Assembly (NCBI RefSeq): GCF_900258035.1
Contig: NZ_OGTP01000002.1
Location: forward strand, 248,001-312,000
Length of the DNA stretch: 64,000 bases
Origin: Caballeronia novacaledonica
GTDB lineage: Bacteria; Pseudomonadota; Gammaproteobacteria; Burkholderiales; Burkholderiaceae
Direction of reading: 5' to 3'
Below are positions 1 to 7,580 of this stretch, piece after piece. The translations under genes were made by a program, and so were the position numbers. Numbering within the stretch: the first letter of the stretch is position 1; every line of letters begins with the position of its first letter. Below the pieces are notes generated by a model. It did not search any database. It had not been told where the DNA came from and saw only the letters and a list, made by a program, of their open reading frames with translations.

Positions 1-1
1 C

Positions 2-328
2 CTGCGCGCGATTCATCTTTTCGTGTTCGGTTACACCGGCTTGCTGGCGGGCGTCGCAGGCATTCTGCATGTGTCGACCAACCGGCTCGCGAATCCGTTC
101 GATCTCGTCGGCACGGAACTCGACGTGATCGCCGCCGTGATTCTCGGTGGCGCGCGCATTACAGGCGGCACGGGAACGGTGATCGGCACGCTGCTGGGCG
201 TCGTGCTCGTGACGCTCATCAACAGCGTGTTGATTCTCGTCGGCGTGCCGAGCACCTGGCAGAAGGTCATCATCGGCGCGTTCATTCTCGTCGCGGGAAC
301 GCTGTTCGCACTCGGGCGCAGGCAGTAA
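2..328 (+). CDS. Sugar ABC transporter permease, C-terminal fragment (RbsC-like)
   Basis: This is the 3' end of an inner-membrane permease of the ribose/xylose ABC importer family; the start lies before the window. The reading frame is open from base 2 and ends at TAA 326-328. The visible 108 residues include a stretch matching the family signature (ELDVIAAVILGGARITGG, then GTGTVIGTLLGVVLVTLINSVL), followed by two hydrophobic helices and a short basic tail (GRRQ), as in RbsC. The permease would form the membrane channel for a periplasmic-binding-protein-dependent sugar. A strong terminator follows, and a DeoR-type regulator lies convergent just beyond it, a common arrangement for sugar uptake loci. 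The exact sugar cannot be told from this fragment. Confidence 0.9.
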   Translation: MRAIHLFVFGYTGLLAGVAGILHVSTNRLANPFDLVGTELDVIAAVILGGARITGGTGTVIGTLLGVVLVTLINSVLILVGVPSTWQKVIIGAFILVAGTLFALGRRQ

Positions 329-354
329 CGCGCTTCGAAAAAACGGAACAAAAA

Positions 355-392
355 AGGCTCGTTCAAATCCTGAACGAGCCTTTCTGTTTTTT
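355..392 (+). terminator. Rho-independent terminator after the ABC permease
   Basis: A perfect 11-bp stem (355-365 with 371-381) closes a 5-base loop, AATCC, and is followed by TTCTGTTTTTT. The A-run just before the stem (350-355) means it can also stop transcription arriving from the convergent DeoR gene. Confidence 0.93.
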
Positions 393-403
393 ACCGGAAC
401 GAA

Positions 404-1126
404 TCAGGTGCGTTTCCGAGGCGCCTGCCCTTGCTCGGTGATGACCGAATCGAACTCCGAAAGGTGCGAGAACCGCACCGCCTTCACCTTGCCGAACTTG
501 CTCGCATCGACGACGAGATGCCGTTCCACCGCGCTCGCCATCGCGGCCTGCTTGATCGCGACCTCATGAAAATTCCAGCACGTGACGCCGCGCGCTTCAT
601 CGACACCGCCCGCCGACATGAACGCCTGGTTGATGCCCATGCGCCGCAACGTTTCGACGCTCTCGTCGCTGGCAAATGATTCCGACGACGGCACATACAC
701 GCCGCCGAGCAGGATCATGCGCACATTCGGCTTGCGCCGCAAAATCTCCGCGACATTGAGCGAATAGCACACGACCGTCAGATGCATCTCCGCGGGAATC
801 TGCCGGGCCAGCGTCGTCAGGGTCGTGCCGCAATCGATGAAGATCGTCTCGTTATCGACGAGCAAGCGCGCCGCATGACTCGACGCGACCGCTTTCGCCT
901 GCGCGAAATGATCTTTCTCTTCCTCGATGGTGTAGCCCGCGTTGGGCACATCCGCGGCGCTGACGATATAGCCGCCGAGATAAGTGAACTGGCCGGGATG
1001 CGCGGCGATATCGCGGCGCACTGTCATTTCCGATACGCCGAGCAATGCGGCCGCATCGCGCAGACGCATGACGTTCTGTTTTTCGAGCGCGCCGGAAAGG
1101 GCGCGCATGCGGTCGGTCTTGGCCAT
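404..1126 (-). CDS. DeoR-family transcriptional regulator
   Basis: A 240-residue DeoR-type sugar-catabolism repressor. The N-terminal winged helix (residues about 5-55) contains the DeoR HTH pattern MRLRDAAALLGVSEMTVRRD. The C-terminal DeoRC sensor domain has the sugar-phosphate-binding motifs FIDCGTTLTTLA, LNVAEIL, LLGGVY and the typical ending VVDASKFGK. The frame is open further upstream, but the start at 1126 (MAKTDRMRAL) matches the family's usual N-terminus; the upstream extension is arginine-rich and looks non-coding. It is convergent with the sugar ABC permease and probably represses that transporter through a phosphorylated sugar ligand; this last point is inference from context. Confidence 0.9.
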   Translation of the reverse strand: MAKTDRMRALSGALEKQNVMRLRDAAALLGVSEMTVRRDIAAHPGQFTYLGGYIVSAADVPNAGYTIEEEKDHFAQAKAVASSHAARLLVDNETIFIDCGTTLTTLARQIPAEMHLTVVCYSLNVAEILRRKPNVRMILLGGVYVPSSESFASDESVETLRRMGINQAFMSAGGVDEARGVTCWNFHEVAIKQAAMASAVERHLVVDASKFGKVKAVRFSHLSEFDSVITEQGQAPRKRT

Positions 1127-1204
1127 CGGGATGGCGCGAGGGGCGCGCTCTTGATGGCGGCGTGTCGCGCGAGGAGTGTTAGGTTTTGGTCGTTCGATGA
1201 AAGG

Positions 1205-1213
1205 ATTATAACA
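1205..1213 (-). promoter_or_regulatory. Extended -10 promoter for the DeoR regulator
   Basis: On the minus strand the sequence reads TGTTATAAT, a perfect extended -10 element (TGn-TATAAT), about 80 bases upstream of the regulator's start codon. No convincing -35 is visible, as expected for an extended -10 promoter. A 9-bp inverted repeat with a T7 loop (1216-1224 with 1232-1240) sits immediately upstream and could be an operator or a weak terminator of the preceding reductase gene. Confidence 0.55.
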
Positions 1214-1269
1214 ATGCAAGCCGCTTTTTTTGCGGCTTGCGGCGGGCGGCGCGGGTAAATCCCGAGGCG

Positions 1270-1950
1270 TCAGGCCTTGCGCGTATAGCGCAGCCAGACA
1301 ACGTCGTGTTCCAGTTTTTCGATCGATTCGAGTTTCAGATACGTGGGCTTTTGCCACTTGTCCATCGCGACTTCGAACGACGACGTATGCGCTTCGCGTC
1401 CATCGACGAGCGGAATCACGAGCACGCTGACTTCATCGGCAAGTTGCGCATTCACGAACGCGCCCGAGACATGCCCGCCGCCTTCGACGATCAGCTTGCC
1501 GATCTTCAGTTCGCGCTCCAGCGTATCGACGACGCGCTTCAGTTCGATGTCGTCCTTGCCGCCGAACACATACGACACGCCGATCGATTGCAGATACGCG
1601 AGGTAATCGTCCTCCACGCTTTCGGCGAGCACTTCGACGATGTGCGAGTCGAGCGCTGTATCGCTCTTCCACGCGACGCGTCCCTTCGGATCGATGGAAA
1701 TCGCGTACTGGCTGGCATCGCGTTTGGGGAAGTGATCGGTGCGCGGCACAGCGCCCTTCGCCAGTCCGCGCGGATAGTCGCGGTCCTTGCCGTGCGAGAT
1801 TTCCTGCATCGTGACGCGGCCGCACGCCCACGCGTCGGCCTCGAAGCGCGCGGCGGTGTCTTCGTAAATGGGCGACGCGAAATCGAGATTCCAGTTGTCG
1901 GTGAGGCTGCGGCCGTCGATCGACGACATCATGTGACAGACGATATGCAT
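1270..1950 (-). CDS. RibD C-terminal-domain / dihydrofolate-reductase-like protein
   Basis: A 226-residue NADPH-dependent reductase-fold protein of the RibD_C/DHFR superfamily. Features seen are the N-terminal strand IVCHMMSSIDGR, the AWACGRVTMQEI segment corresponding to the G-R-x-T cofactor loop, and the C-terminal LIVEGGGHVSGAFVNAQLADEVSVLVIPLVDG block that defines the family. The start at 1950 is chosen because GGAGAAGATC precedes it; the longer open frame upstream lacks a ribosome site. Stand-alone members outside riboflavin operons are generally of unknown substrate, so no specific reaction is assigned. Neighbours give no further clue. Confidence 0.8.
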   Translation of the reverse strand: MHIVCHMMSSIDGRSLTDNWNLDFASPIYEDTAARFEADAWACGRVTMQEISHGKDRDYPRGLAKGAVPRTDHFPKRDASQYAISIDPKGRVAWKSDTALDSHIVEVLAESVEDDYLAYLQSIGVSYVFGGKDDIELKRVVDTLERELKIGKLIVEGGGHVSGAFVNAQLADEVSVLVIPLVDGREAHTSSFEVAMDKWQKPTYLKLESIEKLEHDVVWLRYTRKA

Positions 1951-2047
1951 GATCTTCTCCAGGCGGGAAAGGGTTCCGATGGACCGGCGGTGCAAGCGCC
2001 GTGCCGCCAGCGAGAGAGGATCCGCGCAATATGCGAAAATCGCCGGT

Positions 2048-2299
2048 ATGAAAAAGAACCCTGTGCTCATCGTTGCGGCCTTGTTGATCGCGTTCAGCCC
2101 GCTCGCGCACGCGAGCCTCGAATCGGGCGCGCATCAGTTCAAGGAAGATGCCAAATCGGCGGGCCGTCAAACGGGCCACGCGGCCCGCGATGCCGCGCAC
2201 GCGATCGGCGACGGCGCGAAATCGGCCGGCCATGCCATCGCGGACACATCCAAGCGCGGCTATCACGCCACCAAGAAGTGGGTGACCGGCGAGGAATAG
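2048..2299 (+). CDS. Small secreted lysine/alanine/histidine-rich protein
   Basis: An 83-residue protein with a clear Sec signal peptide (MKKNPVLIVAALLIAF then SPLAHA, cleavage expected near residue 22). The mature part is short, hydrophilic and made of loose repeats of the type G-x-x-A-x-x-A-x-D or S, for example KSAGRQTGHAARDAAHAIGD followed by KSAGHAIADTSKRG; these should form amphipathic helices. This resembles small periplasmic proteins common in Burkholderiales, but I know no defined function. It lies divergently from the reductase gene (97 bases between start codons) and has no obvious operon partner. Confidence 0.65.
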   Translation: MKKNPVLIVAALLIAFSPLAHASLESGAHQFKEDAKSAGRQTGHAARDAAHAIGDGAKSAGHAIADTSKRGYHATKKWVTGEE

Positions 2300-2357
2300 G
2301 CCGCTCATATCACGTCCGCGTCGTCCTCCTCGCGTTCCCTCCCGTTTTAAGCGTTGC

Positions 2358-2387
2358 TTGACAAATTTGCCCTGCGTTATTGATAAT
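2358..2387 (+). promoter_or_regulatory. Promoter of the iron operon
   Basis: TTGACA at 2358-2363 is a consensus -35. An 18-base spacer leads to GATAAT at 2382-2387 as the -10. The Fur box at 2381-2395 lies across the -10, the classical arrangement for iron repression. Confidence 0.75.
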
Positions 2388-2395
2388 TATTATCA
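2381..2395. promoter_or_regulatory. Fur box (perfect 7-1-7 dyad)
   Basis: TGATAATTATTATCA is a perfect 7-1-7 inverted repeat identical in form to the Fur recognition core. It covers the -10 of the promoter 125-140 bases ahead of the DUF3649 gene, predicting repression by Fe-loaded Fur and induction in iron starvation. Confidence 0.88.
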
Positions 2396-2519
2396 TTTGC
2401 GCCAGGCATTTCTTCTTCGCGCCGTATCCCGCATCCGTCGATGCGGAGATTCCTTCGGCCAAACCCATCGCAGACACCAACACGTGGAAACCCATGACGC
2501 GGCGACGCGCATCCGACCA

Positions 2520-2807
2520 ATGAACGCGATCGTCAGATACGGGCCGCTCGTCTCTCGCATCGTCGCGGCGATCGCCGGCGGCTACGCGCTCGCCGCGCTC
2601 GCGAGCGTGGCAGCACTCGCGCTCCCGGTGAGCCAGCCGCAAGCCGTGCTGACCGGCATGCTCGCGAGCTTCGTCGTCTATACATGCGCGGTGATCTGGG
2701 TGTTCGCAGTTCGCAGCGCGCGGCGCGCGTGGACGGGGCTCGTGATCGTCGCCGTGCCGCTGTTGCTCGCGTCGTGGAGCGTGTGGACGGGAGGGCACGT
2801 CTCGTGA
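2520..2807 (+). CDS. DUF3649 membrane protein
   Basis: A 95-residue inner-membrane protein with three hydrophobic helices (about residues 9-31, 36-60 and 72-88) and the Y-A/L-A-A-L plus R-S-A-R-R-A-W features of DUF3649. It is the first gene of a three-gene operon (DUF3649, PepSY, DUF3325) normally found beside TonB-dependent siderophore receptors in proteobacteria; its exact role is unknown. The start at 2520 leaves a leader of about 125 bases after the Fur-controlled promoter. The stop codon overlaps the GTG start of the next gene by four bases, implying translational coupling. Confidence 0.82.
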   Translation: MNAIVRYGPLVSRIVAAIAGGYALAALASVAALALPVSQPQAVLTGMLASFVVYTCAVIWVFAVRSARRAWTGLVIVAVPLLLASWSVWTGGHVS

Positions 2808-4432
2808 AAATCGCACGCGATCCGGAATCGAAAGCGCGTGGCCTGCGTCAGAGCATGTCCGATCTGCACACGTGGGCCGGCCTGCTTGCCGGCTGGATTC
2901 TCTATGCGATGTTCCTGACCGGCACCGTCAGCTACTTCAAGGACGAAATCTCGCAATGGATGCGGCCGGAGCAGCCGCATCAGCGCGACATGCCCGATGC
3001 CGCGCGCGTCGCGCAGCGCGTCACGGCGACGCTCGGCACGATCGCCGCGGGCAGTTCGCAATGGAGCTTCGACTTGCCGGACGAGCGCACGAGCGTCATC
3101 GGTTCCTTCTGGCGAACGCCGAACGCGGCTGCGGGCAAGCGCACTTTCGAATCGGCGAGCTTCGATCCGGTGACGGGCCAGCGCACGAGCGCGCGCGAAA
3201 CGCTGGGCGGCGAATTTTTTTATCGCTTCCATTTTCAGTTTTATTACATGCCCGTGCTGTGGGGCCGCTGGCTCGCGGGACTGTGCGCGATGTTCATGCT
3301 CGTCGCGATCGTGAGCGGCGTCATCACGCACAAGAAAATATTTATCGATTTCTTCACGTTCCGATGGGGCAAGGGTCAGCGCTCGTGGCTCGATGCGCAT
3401 AACGCGCTGTCGGTGTTCGGCTTGCCGTTCCACGCGATGATCACGTACACCGGCCTCGTCACGTTGATGGCGATGTACATGCCGTGGGGCGCACAGACCG
3501 CGTTCAAGACGCCCGCCGAACGCGAGGCGATGACCTCGCAATTGAGCGCGTTCATTCAGCCCGGCAAGCCTTCCGGAGAGAAGGCCGAACTCGCGCCCGT
3601 CGATGCGATGGTGCGCGAAGCGCAAGCGCGCTGGGGCCGTGACAAGGTCGGCCGCGTGACGATCACGAATCCGGGCGATACGACCGCGCGCGTGGCCGTC
3701 TCGCGCGGCGAAGCGTTACGCGTATCGATGAGCCCGCAATACATGCTCTTCGATGGCGTGACGGGCAAGCTCATCGAAGTGAAGGACCATGTCGGCGGCG
3801 CGGCGGAAACGCGCGGCGTGCTGTATGCGCTGCATCTCGGACGCTTCAGCGATCTGCAGTTGCGCTGGCTGTACTTCATCGTCAGTCTCGCGGGCACGGC
3901 GATGGTCGGCACCGGTCTTGTCATGTGGACCGTCAAACGCCGTCAGAAGCTCGCCGATCCGGCGCGGCCTTATTTCGGCTTCTGGCTCGTCGAGCGCTTG
4001 AATATCGCGAGCATCGCGGGGCTTTCCGTCGCGATGACAGGCTTTCTGTGGGGCAATCGTCTGCTGCCGCTCGGGATCGCCGCGCGCGACGAAGCCGAGA
4101 TCAACGTGTTCTTCGCCGTGTGGGGCGCGACGCTGCTCTATGCGTTCGTGCGGTCGGCGAAGCGCGCGTGGATCGAATTGTTGTGGCTCGCCACGGCGAT
4201 GCTCGCGCTCTTGCCCGTGCTCAACGCATTGACCACCGACCGGCCATTGTGGCGCAGCATCGCGCAAGGCGATTGGGTCTTCGCAGGCTTCGATCTGATG
4301 ATGTGGGCGTTCGCCGCGCTGCATGCGGCACTGGCGTTACGCGCGACGCAGCATCGTCCGCGCGTGAAGTCCGCGGGCAAGCGCATCGCCGCACGCGCCG
4401 CGGCGTCCGAGCGTGAGAAGGAAAGCGTATGA
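2804..4432 (+). CDS. PepSY-associated TM helix protein (putative ferrisiderophore reductase-like)
   Basis: A 542-residue inner-membrane protein of the PepSY_TM family. It begins with a TM helix after the typical DLHTWAGLLAGW motif, has a large periplasmic region with PepSY-like segments (about residues 60-330), and has further paired helices near residues 155-180, 205-230 and 365-390, plus a cluster at the C-terminus. Members of the family act in ferrisiderophore processing or reduction (FhuF/PiuB-like roles); this is family knowledge, not direct evidence here. I chose the GTG start at 2804 because GGGAGGG lies 8 bases upstream and GTGA overlaps the previous stop. It shares the Fur-regulated transcript. 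Confidence 0.85.
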   Translation: MKIARDPESKARGLRQSMSDLHTWAGLLAGWILYAMFLTGTVSYFKDEISQWMRPEQPHQRDMPDAARVAQRVTATLGTIAAGSSQWSFDLPDERTSVIGSFWRTPNAAAGKRTFESASFDPVTGQRTSARETLGGEFFYRFHFQFYYMPVLWGRWLAGLCAMFMLVAIVSGVITHKKIFIDFFTFRWGKGQRSWLDAHNALSVFGLPFHAMITYTGLVTLMAMYMPWGAQTAFKTPAEREAMTSQLSAFIQPGKPSGEKAELAPVDAMVREAQARWGRDKVGRVTITNPGDTTARVAVSRGEALRVSMSPQYMLFDGVTGKLIEVKDHVGGAAETRGVLYALHLGRFSDLQLRWLYFIVSLAGTAMVGTGLVMWTVKRRQKLADPARPYFGFWLVERLNIASIAGLSVAMTGFLWGNRLLPLGIAARDEAEINVFFAVWGATLLYAFVRSAKRAWIELLWLATAMLALLPVLNALTTDRPLWRSIAQGDWVFAGFDLMMWAFAALHAALALRATQHRPRVKSAGKRIAARAAASEREKESV

Positions 4433-4710
4433 CGCATTTCCTGTGCATCGTTTTCTGCGTGATGGCGTTCACTTTTCTGGCTGTCTCGATGGATCGCCAT
4501 CAGATGAACTTGTTCGGCGGCGAGCTTCGCGCCGGTCAATCGCGCGGGTTTCGCATCGCGGGGTGGTGCGGTCTCGTGCTCGCGCTGCGCTTCATCGTCG
4601 GCGATGAAGGATGGGCGCTCGGTCTCGTCACTTATAGCGGCTGCACGAGTCTTGCCGCTGGCCTCGTCTATGGCGGCCTCATCGCTTACGAGCGCTTCTC
4701 CGCGCCTTGA
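4429..4710 (+). CDS. DUF3325 membrane protein
   Basis: A 93-residue membrane protein with three hydrophobic segments (about residues 1-20, 41-58 and 64-84) and the conserved early M-D-R-H-x-x-x-x-F/L motif (MDRHQMNLF) of DUF3325. It overlaps the preceding PepSY gene by ATGA, so it belongs to the same iron-regulated operon. No biochemical function is known for the family. No TonB-dependent receptor follows, although one often accompanies this trio; the next gene is on the other strand. Confidence 0.82.
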   Translation: MTHFLCIVFCVMAFTFLAVSMDRHQMNLFGGELRAGQSRGFRIAGWCGLVLALRFIVGDEGWALGLVTYSGCTSLAAGLVYGGLIAYERFSAP

Positions 4711-4808
4711 CAAACATCGCGAGCTTTTCTGGGCCGATGGCTTCGCGATCTCGAACGACTGCGCGCTTGCCCCGACAACCGGCGCACGGCCTCGCGGGAT
4801 GATCGCCG

Positions 4809-5711
4809 TTACGCGATCGGTCCTTCGGGAATCTTGCGCTGCAACGCGACAGCAATCGCACTGCCCACGATCAACGCGATGCCCGCGAGCGAAAGCGGCG
4901 CAATGATCTCGCCCCACGCGATGTACGCGAACAGGGCGGCCCACACGATGCTCGTGTAGTTGAACGGCGCGAGCGTGCCGGCGTCGGCGCGTCGGAAAGC
5001 GACGGTCATCAGGATCTGGCCGGCCGTCGCCAATGCGCCGAGCAGCGCCATGAGCACGAGCGCGTCGAACGTCGGCGTCGTCCAGCTAAAAGCGAGCGTG
5101 CTCGCGCTGACGACGGTGCCGACCGCCGTGAAGAACAACACCGTGGTGCGTGAATCGTCGGTCGGGCGAATCCGCTTGATCTGGATGATGGAAAGTGCGC
5201 CGCACAGCGCGCTGAGCAGCAGCAATACCGGCCCGAGCCAGTTCGATTCGCCGCCGCCCGGCCGCACGACGAGCAGCACGCCGATAAAGCCGATGAGCGC
5301 GGCCACCGCCGAGCGCGCGGTGAGACGCTCGTTCAGCATGAACGGTGCGAGCACGACGACGAGCAGCGTCTCCGAATACGCGATCGCCACCGCTTCGCCG
5401 AGCGGAATATAGGGCAAGCCCGCGAAGAAGAAGCCCGACGCGCCGAGCAGCGTGAGCGCGCGCCACGTCTGTCCTTTGATGTCGAGACGCTTCACGCGAT
5501 CGATCAGCGAGCGCTTGCCGACACAGCACGCCGCAATCGCCGGAACGAGGCCGAACAGCATGCGGAAGAACGTGAGTTCGTTCGCCGGATAGTGCAGCGC
5601 GATGGCTTTCGCGAGCGTGTCGACGATCGCGAAGCACAGCATCGAAGCAAGAATGAATCCGATGCTCGCAAGCGGCAGGTGGCTCGTGCGCGTGACGGCG
5701 GTGGAGGGCAT
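4809..5711 (-). CDS. EamA-family (DMT superfamily) transporter
   Basis: A 300-residue inner-membrane carrier with ten predicted helices in two EamA repeats. The first repeat runs from LASIGFILASMLCFAIVD to about residue 150; the second begins near WLGPVLLLLSALCGALS. The motif ALTLLGASGFFFAGLPYIPLGEA is typical of the family before the fourth helix. Members export amino acids, metabolites or drugs; the substrate cannot be predicted. Two in-frame ATGs are possible (5744 and 5711), neither with a good ribosome site; 5711 gives the more usual length. It follows the PTS genes on the same strand after an 80-base gap. Confidence 0.85.
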   Translation of the reverse strand: MPSTAVTRTSHLPLASIGFILASMLCFAIVDTLAKAIALHYPANELTFFRMLFGLVPAIAACCVGKRSLIDRVKRLDIKGQTWRALTLLGASGFFFAGLPYIPLGEAVAIAYSETLLVVVLAPFMLNERLTARSAVAALIGFIGVLLVVRPGGGESNWLGPVLLLLSALCGALSIIQIKRIRPTDDSRTTVLFFTAVGTVVSASTLAFSWTTPTFDALVLMALLGALATAGQILMTVAFRRADAGTLAPFNYTSIVWAALFAYIAWGEIIAPLSLAGIALIVGSAIAVALQRKIPEGPIA

Positions 5712-5791
5712 GACTCGAGAACTCGTGACGGAGCCTCGAATCATCGCATAGTCGCGCGTGCGTCGTTTCCTGCGCGACGCACGCGCGTAAA

Positions 5792-7567
5792 TCAGCGCAT
5801 CGCGCCCGCGAGATTGTCCGCTTCCAGCCCGACGATCAGATCGACTTCGCCGTTCGAAAGCGCTTGCGTCGCGGGTACGCCGGCGGCCTTCAGCGCGGCG
5901 CCGTCGAGCCGCGATGCATCGCCGAGCGCGACGCGCAAACGCGTGGCCGCGAGCGGTTCGAGCTTCAGGATATTGGCCGCGCCGCCCAGCGCCGCACGGA
6001 TTTTTTCCGCACGCGCCTTCTGCTGCGCCGTGTCCTGCGCCGCGACGACAGCCGGCGCAGCCACGGTTTCCGTCGTGGCCGCGGCCATGCCGGCCACCGG
6101 CAGATCGGCGTCGCTGCCCGCTGTCTTCAGGTATTCCTGCATGTCGGTCTTCATGTTTTCCGACAAGGGCCCGAAGATCGCCTGCACGCCATTGCCGACG
6201 CGCACGACGCCCGCCGCGCCAAGCGCCTTCAACCTCGCATCGTCGACGAGCGCGGGATCGTTCACCGTGATGCGTAGCCGCGTGATGCACGCATCGAGGC
6301 TCTTGATGTTCGAGCGTCCACCGAACGCGAGCACGAGATCGCGCGAACGTCCGCCCACGCCCGTGCTCACCGGCGCGCTCGCCACCGTGTCGTCTTCGCG
6401 TCCCGGCGTCTTCATGTTGAATCGCGTGATCACGAAACGGAACACGCAGTAGTAGATCGCCGCGTAGATCGGCCCGAGGATGAACACGTACCACGCGTGC
6501 GTCGCCTTGTTGCCGATCAGGTTGAACATCAGAAAGTCGATCCCGCCTTGCGAGAACGTGAAGCCCATGTGCATGTTCAGCGTATTGGCGACGAATTGCG
6601 CCGACGCCGCGAGGCACGCGTGGATGAAGTACAGCACGGGCGCGACGAACAGGAACGCGAACTCGATCGGCTCGGTGATGCCGGTGAGGAACGACGTCAG
6701 CGCCGCCGACACCATCATGCCGCCGACCGCGACTTTCTTTTCCGGCTTCGCGCAATGCCAGATCGCGATGGCGGCGGCAGGCAGGCCGAACATCTTGAAC
6801 AGGAACGCGCCCGACAGAATACCCGCAGTGGGATCGCCGGCGAAGAAGCGGTTGATGTCGCCATGAACGACCTTGCCGGTCGTCGGATCGAGGAAACTGC
6901 CCGCTTCGAAGAAAAACGGAACGTTCCAGATGTGATGCAGGCCGAACGGAATCAGCAGACGTTCGACGAAGCCGTACAACGTCGCCGCCGTGCGCGGATC
7001 GGAGACCGCCGCCCATTGCGAGAACGCCTTGATCGCACCGCCGATCGGCGGCCACACGACCGACAGCACCGCGCCGAGCACGATCGAACCGATGGCCGTC
7101 ACGATCGGCACGAAGCGCTTGCCCGCGAAGAAGCCGAGATAGGGCGGCAGCGTGATCCGGTAATAGCGGTTGAACATCCACGCGGCGAGACCGCCCGCGA
7201 GAATGCCGCCGAACACGCCCGTCTGGATCGACGGAATGCCCATGATCAGGCTGGTCTCGACGCCTTCGGCCTTCGCGATCACGCCGAGTGTCGCCGTCAT
7301 CACGAGAAAGCCGATGGTCGCGGCGATGCCCGACACGCCGTCGTTCTCCGTGAAGCCGAGCGCGACGCCGATCGCGAAGATGAGCGGTAGGTTGCCGAAA
7401 ATCACATCGCCCGCGTTCTTCATCAACTCGAGGATGATCGCGGGCACATAGCCGTGGAAATCGGTTGCGCCGAGGCCGAGCAGCAGGCCCGCGACGGGCA
7501 GCACCGCCACCGGCAGCATCAGCGACTTGCCGACTTTCTGCACCACGCCGAATGCATTCTTGAACAT
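5792..7567 (-). CDS. nagE: PTS N-acetylglucosamine transporter EIICB, with a second degenerate EIIB-like domain
   Basis: A 591-residue glucose-family PTS permease. The EIIC domain (residues 1 to about 385) shows the family landmarks [20 protein letters not shown] (catalytic-site Glu near 299) and [13 protein letters not shown] linker leads to an EIIB domain with the phosphocysteine in [10 protein letters not shown] (C427). A further module at about 520-591 repeats the EIIB pattern ([11 protein letters not shown], then TRLRV) but has Ala where the Cys should be, so it cannot carry phosphate. The gene starts 13 bases after the EIIA-HPr-EI gene and has GGAGA before its start, so the two form one operon. 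GlcNAc specificity is inferred from closest resemblance to NagE and from gene order. Confidence 0.88.
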   Translation of the reverse strand: MFKNAFGVVQKVGKSLMLPVAVLPVAGLLLGLGATDFHGYVPAIILELMKNAGDVIFGNLPLIFAIGVALGFTENDGVSGIAATIGFLVMTATLGVIAKAEGVETSLIMGIPSIQTGVFGGILAGGLAAWMFNRYYRITLPPYLGFFAGKRFVPIVTAIGSIVLGAVLSVVWPPIGGAIKAFSQWAAVSDPRTAATLYGFVERLLIPFGLHHIWNVPFFFEAGSFLDPTTGKVVHGDINRFFAGDPTAGILSGAFLFKMFGLPAAAIAIWHCAKPEKKVAVGGMMVSAALTSFLTGITEPIEFAFLFVAPVLYFIHACLAASAQFVANTLNMHMGFTFSQGGIDFLMFNLIGNKATHAWYVFILGPIYAAIYYCVFRFVITRFNMKTPGREDDTVASAPVSTGVGGRSRDLVLAFGGRSNIKSLDACITRLRITVNDPALVDDARLKALGAAGVVRVGNGVQAIFGPLSENMKTDMQEYLKTAGSDADLPVAGMAAATTETVAAPAVVAAQDTAQQKARAEKIRAALGGAANILKLEPLAATRLRVALGDASRLDGAALKAAGVPATQALSNGEVDLIVGLEADNLAGAMR

Positions 7568-7580
7568 GAAAGGTCTCCGC

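Noticed and set aside
4809..7181. A 790-codon minus-strand frame suggesting a fusion of the PTS protein and the EamA transporter
   Set aside because: The N-terminal half is an out-of-frame shadow of nagE; the EamA gene has its own starts at 5711/5744 after the nagE stop.
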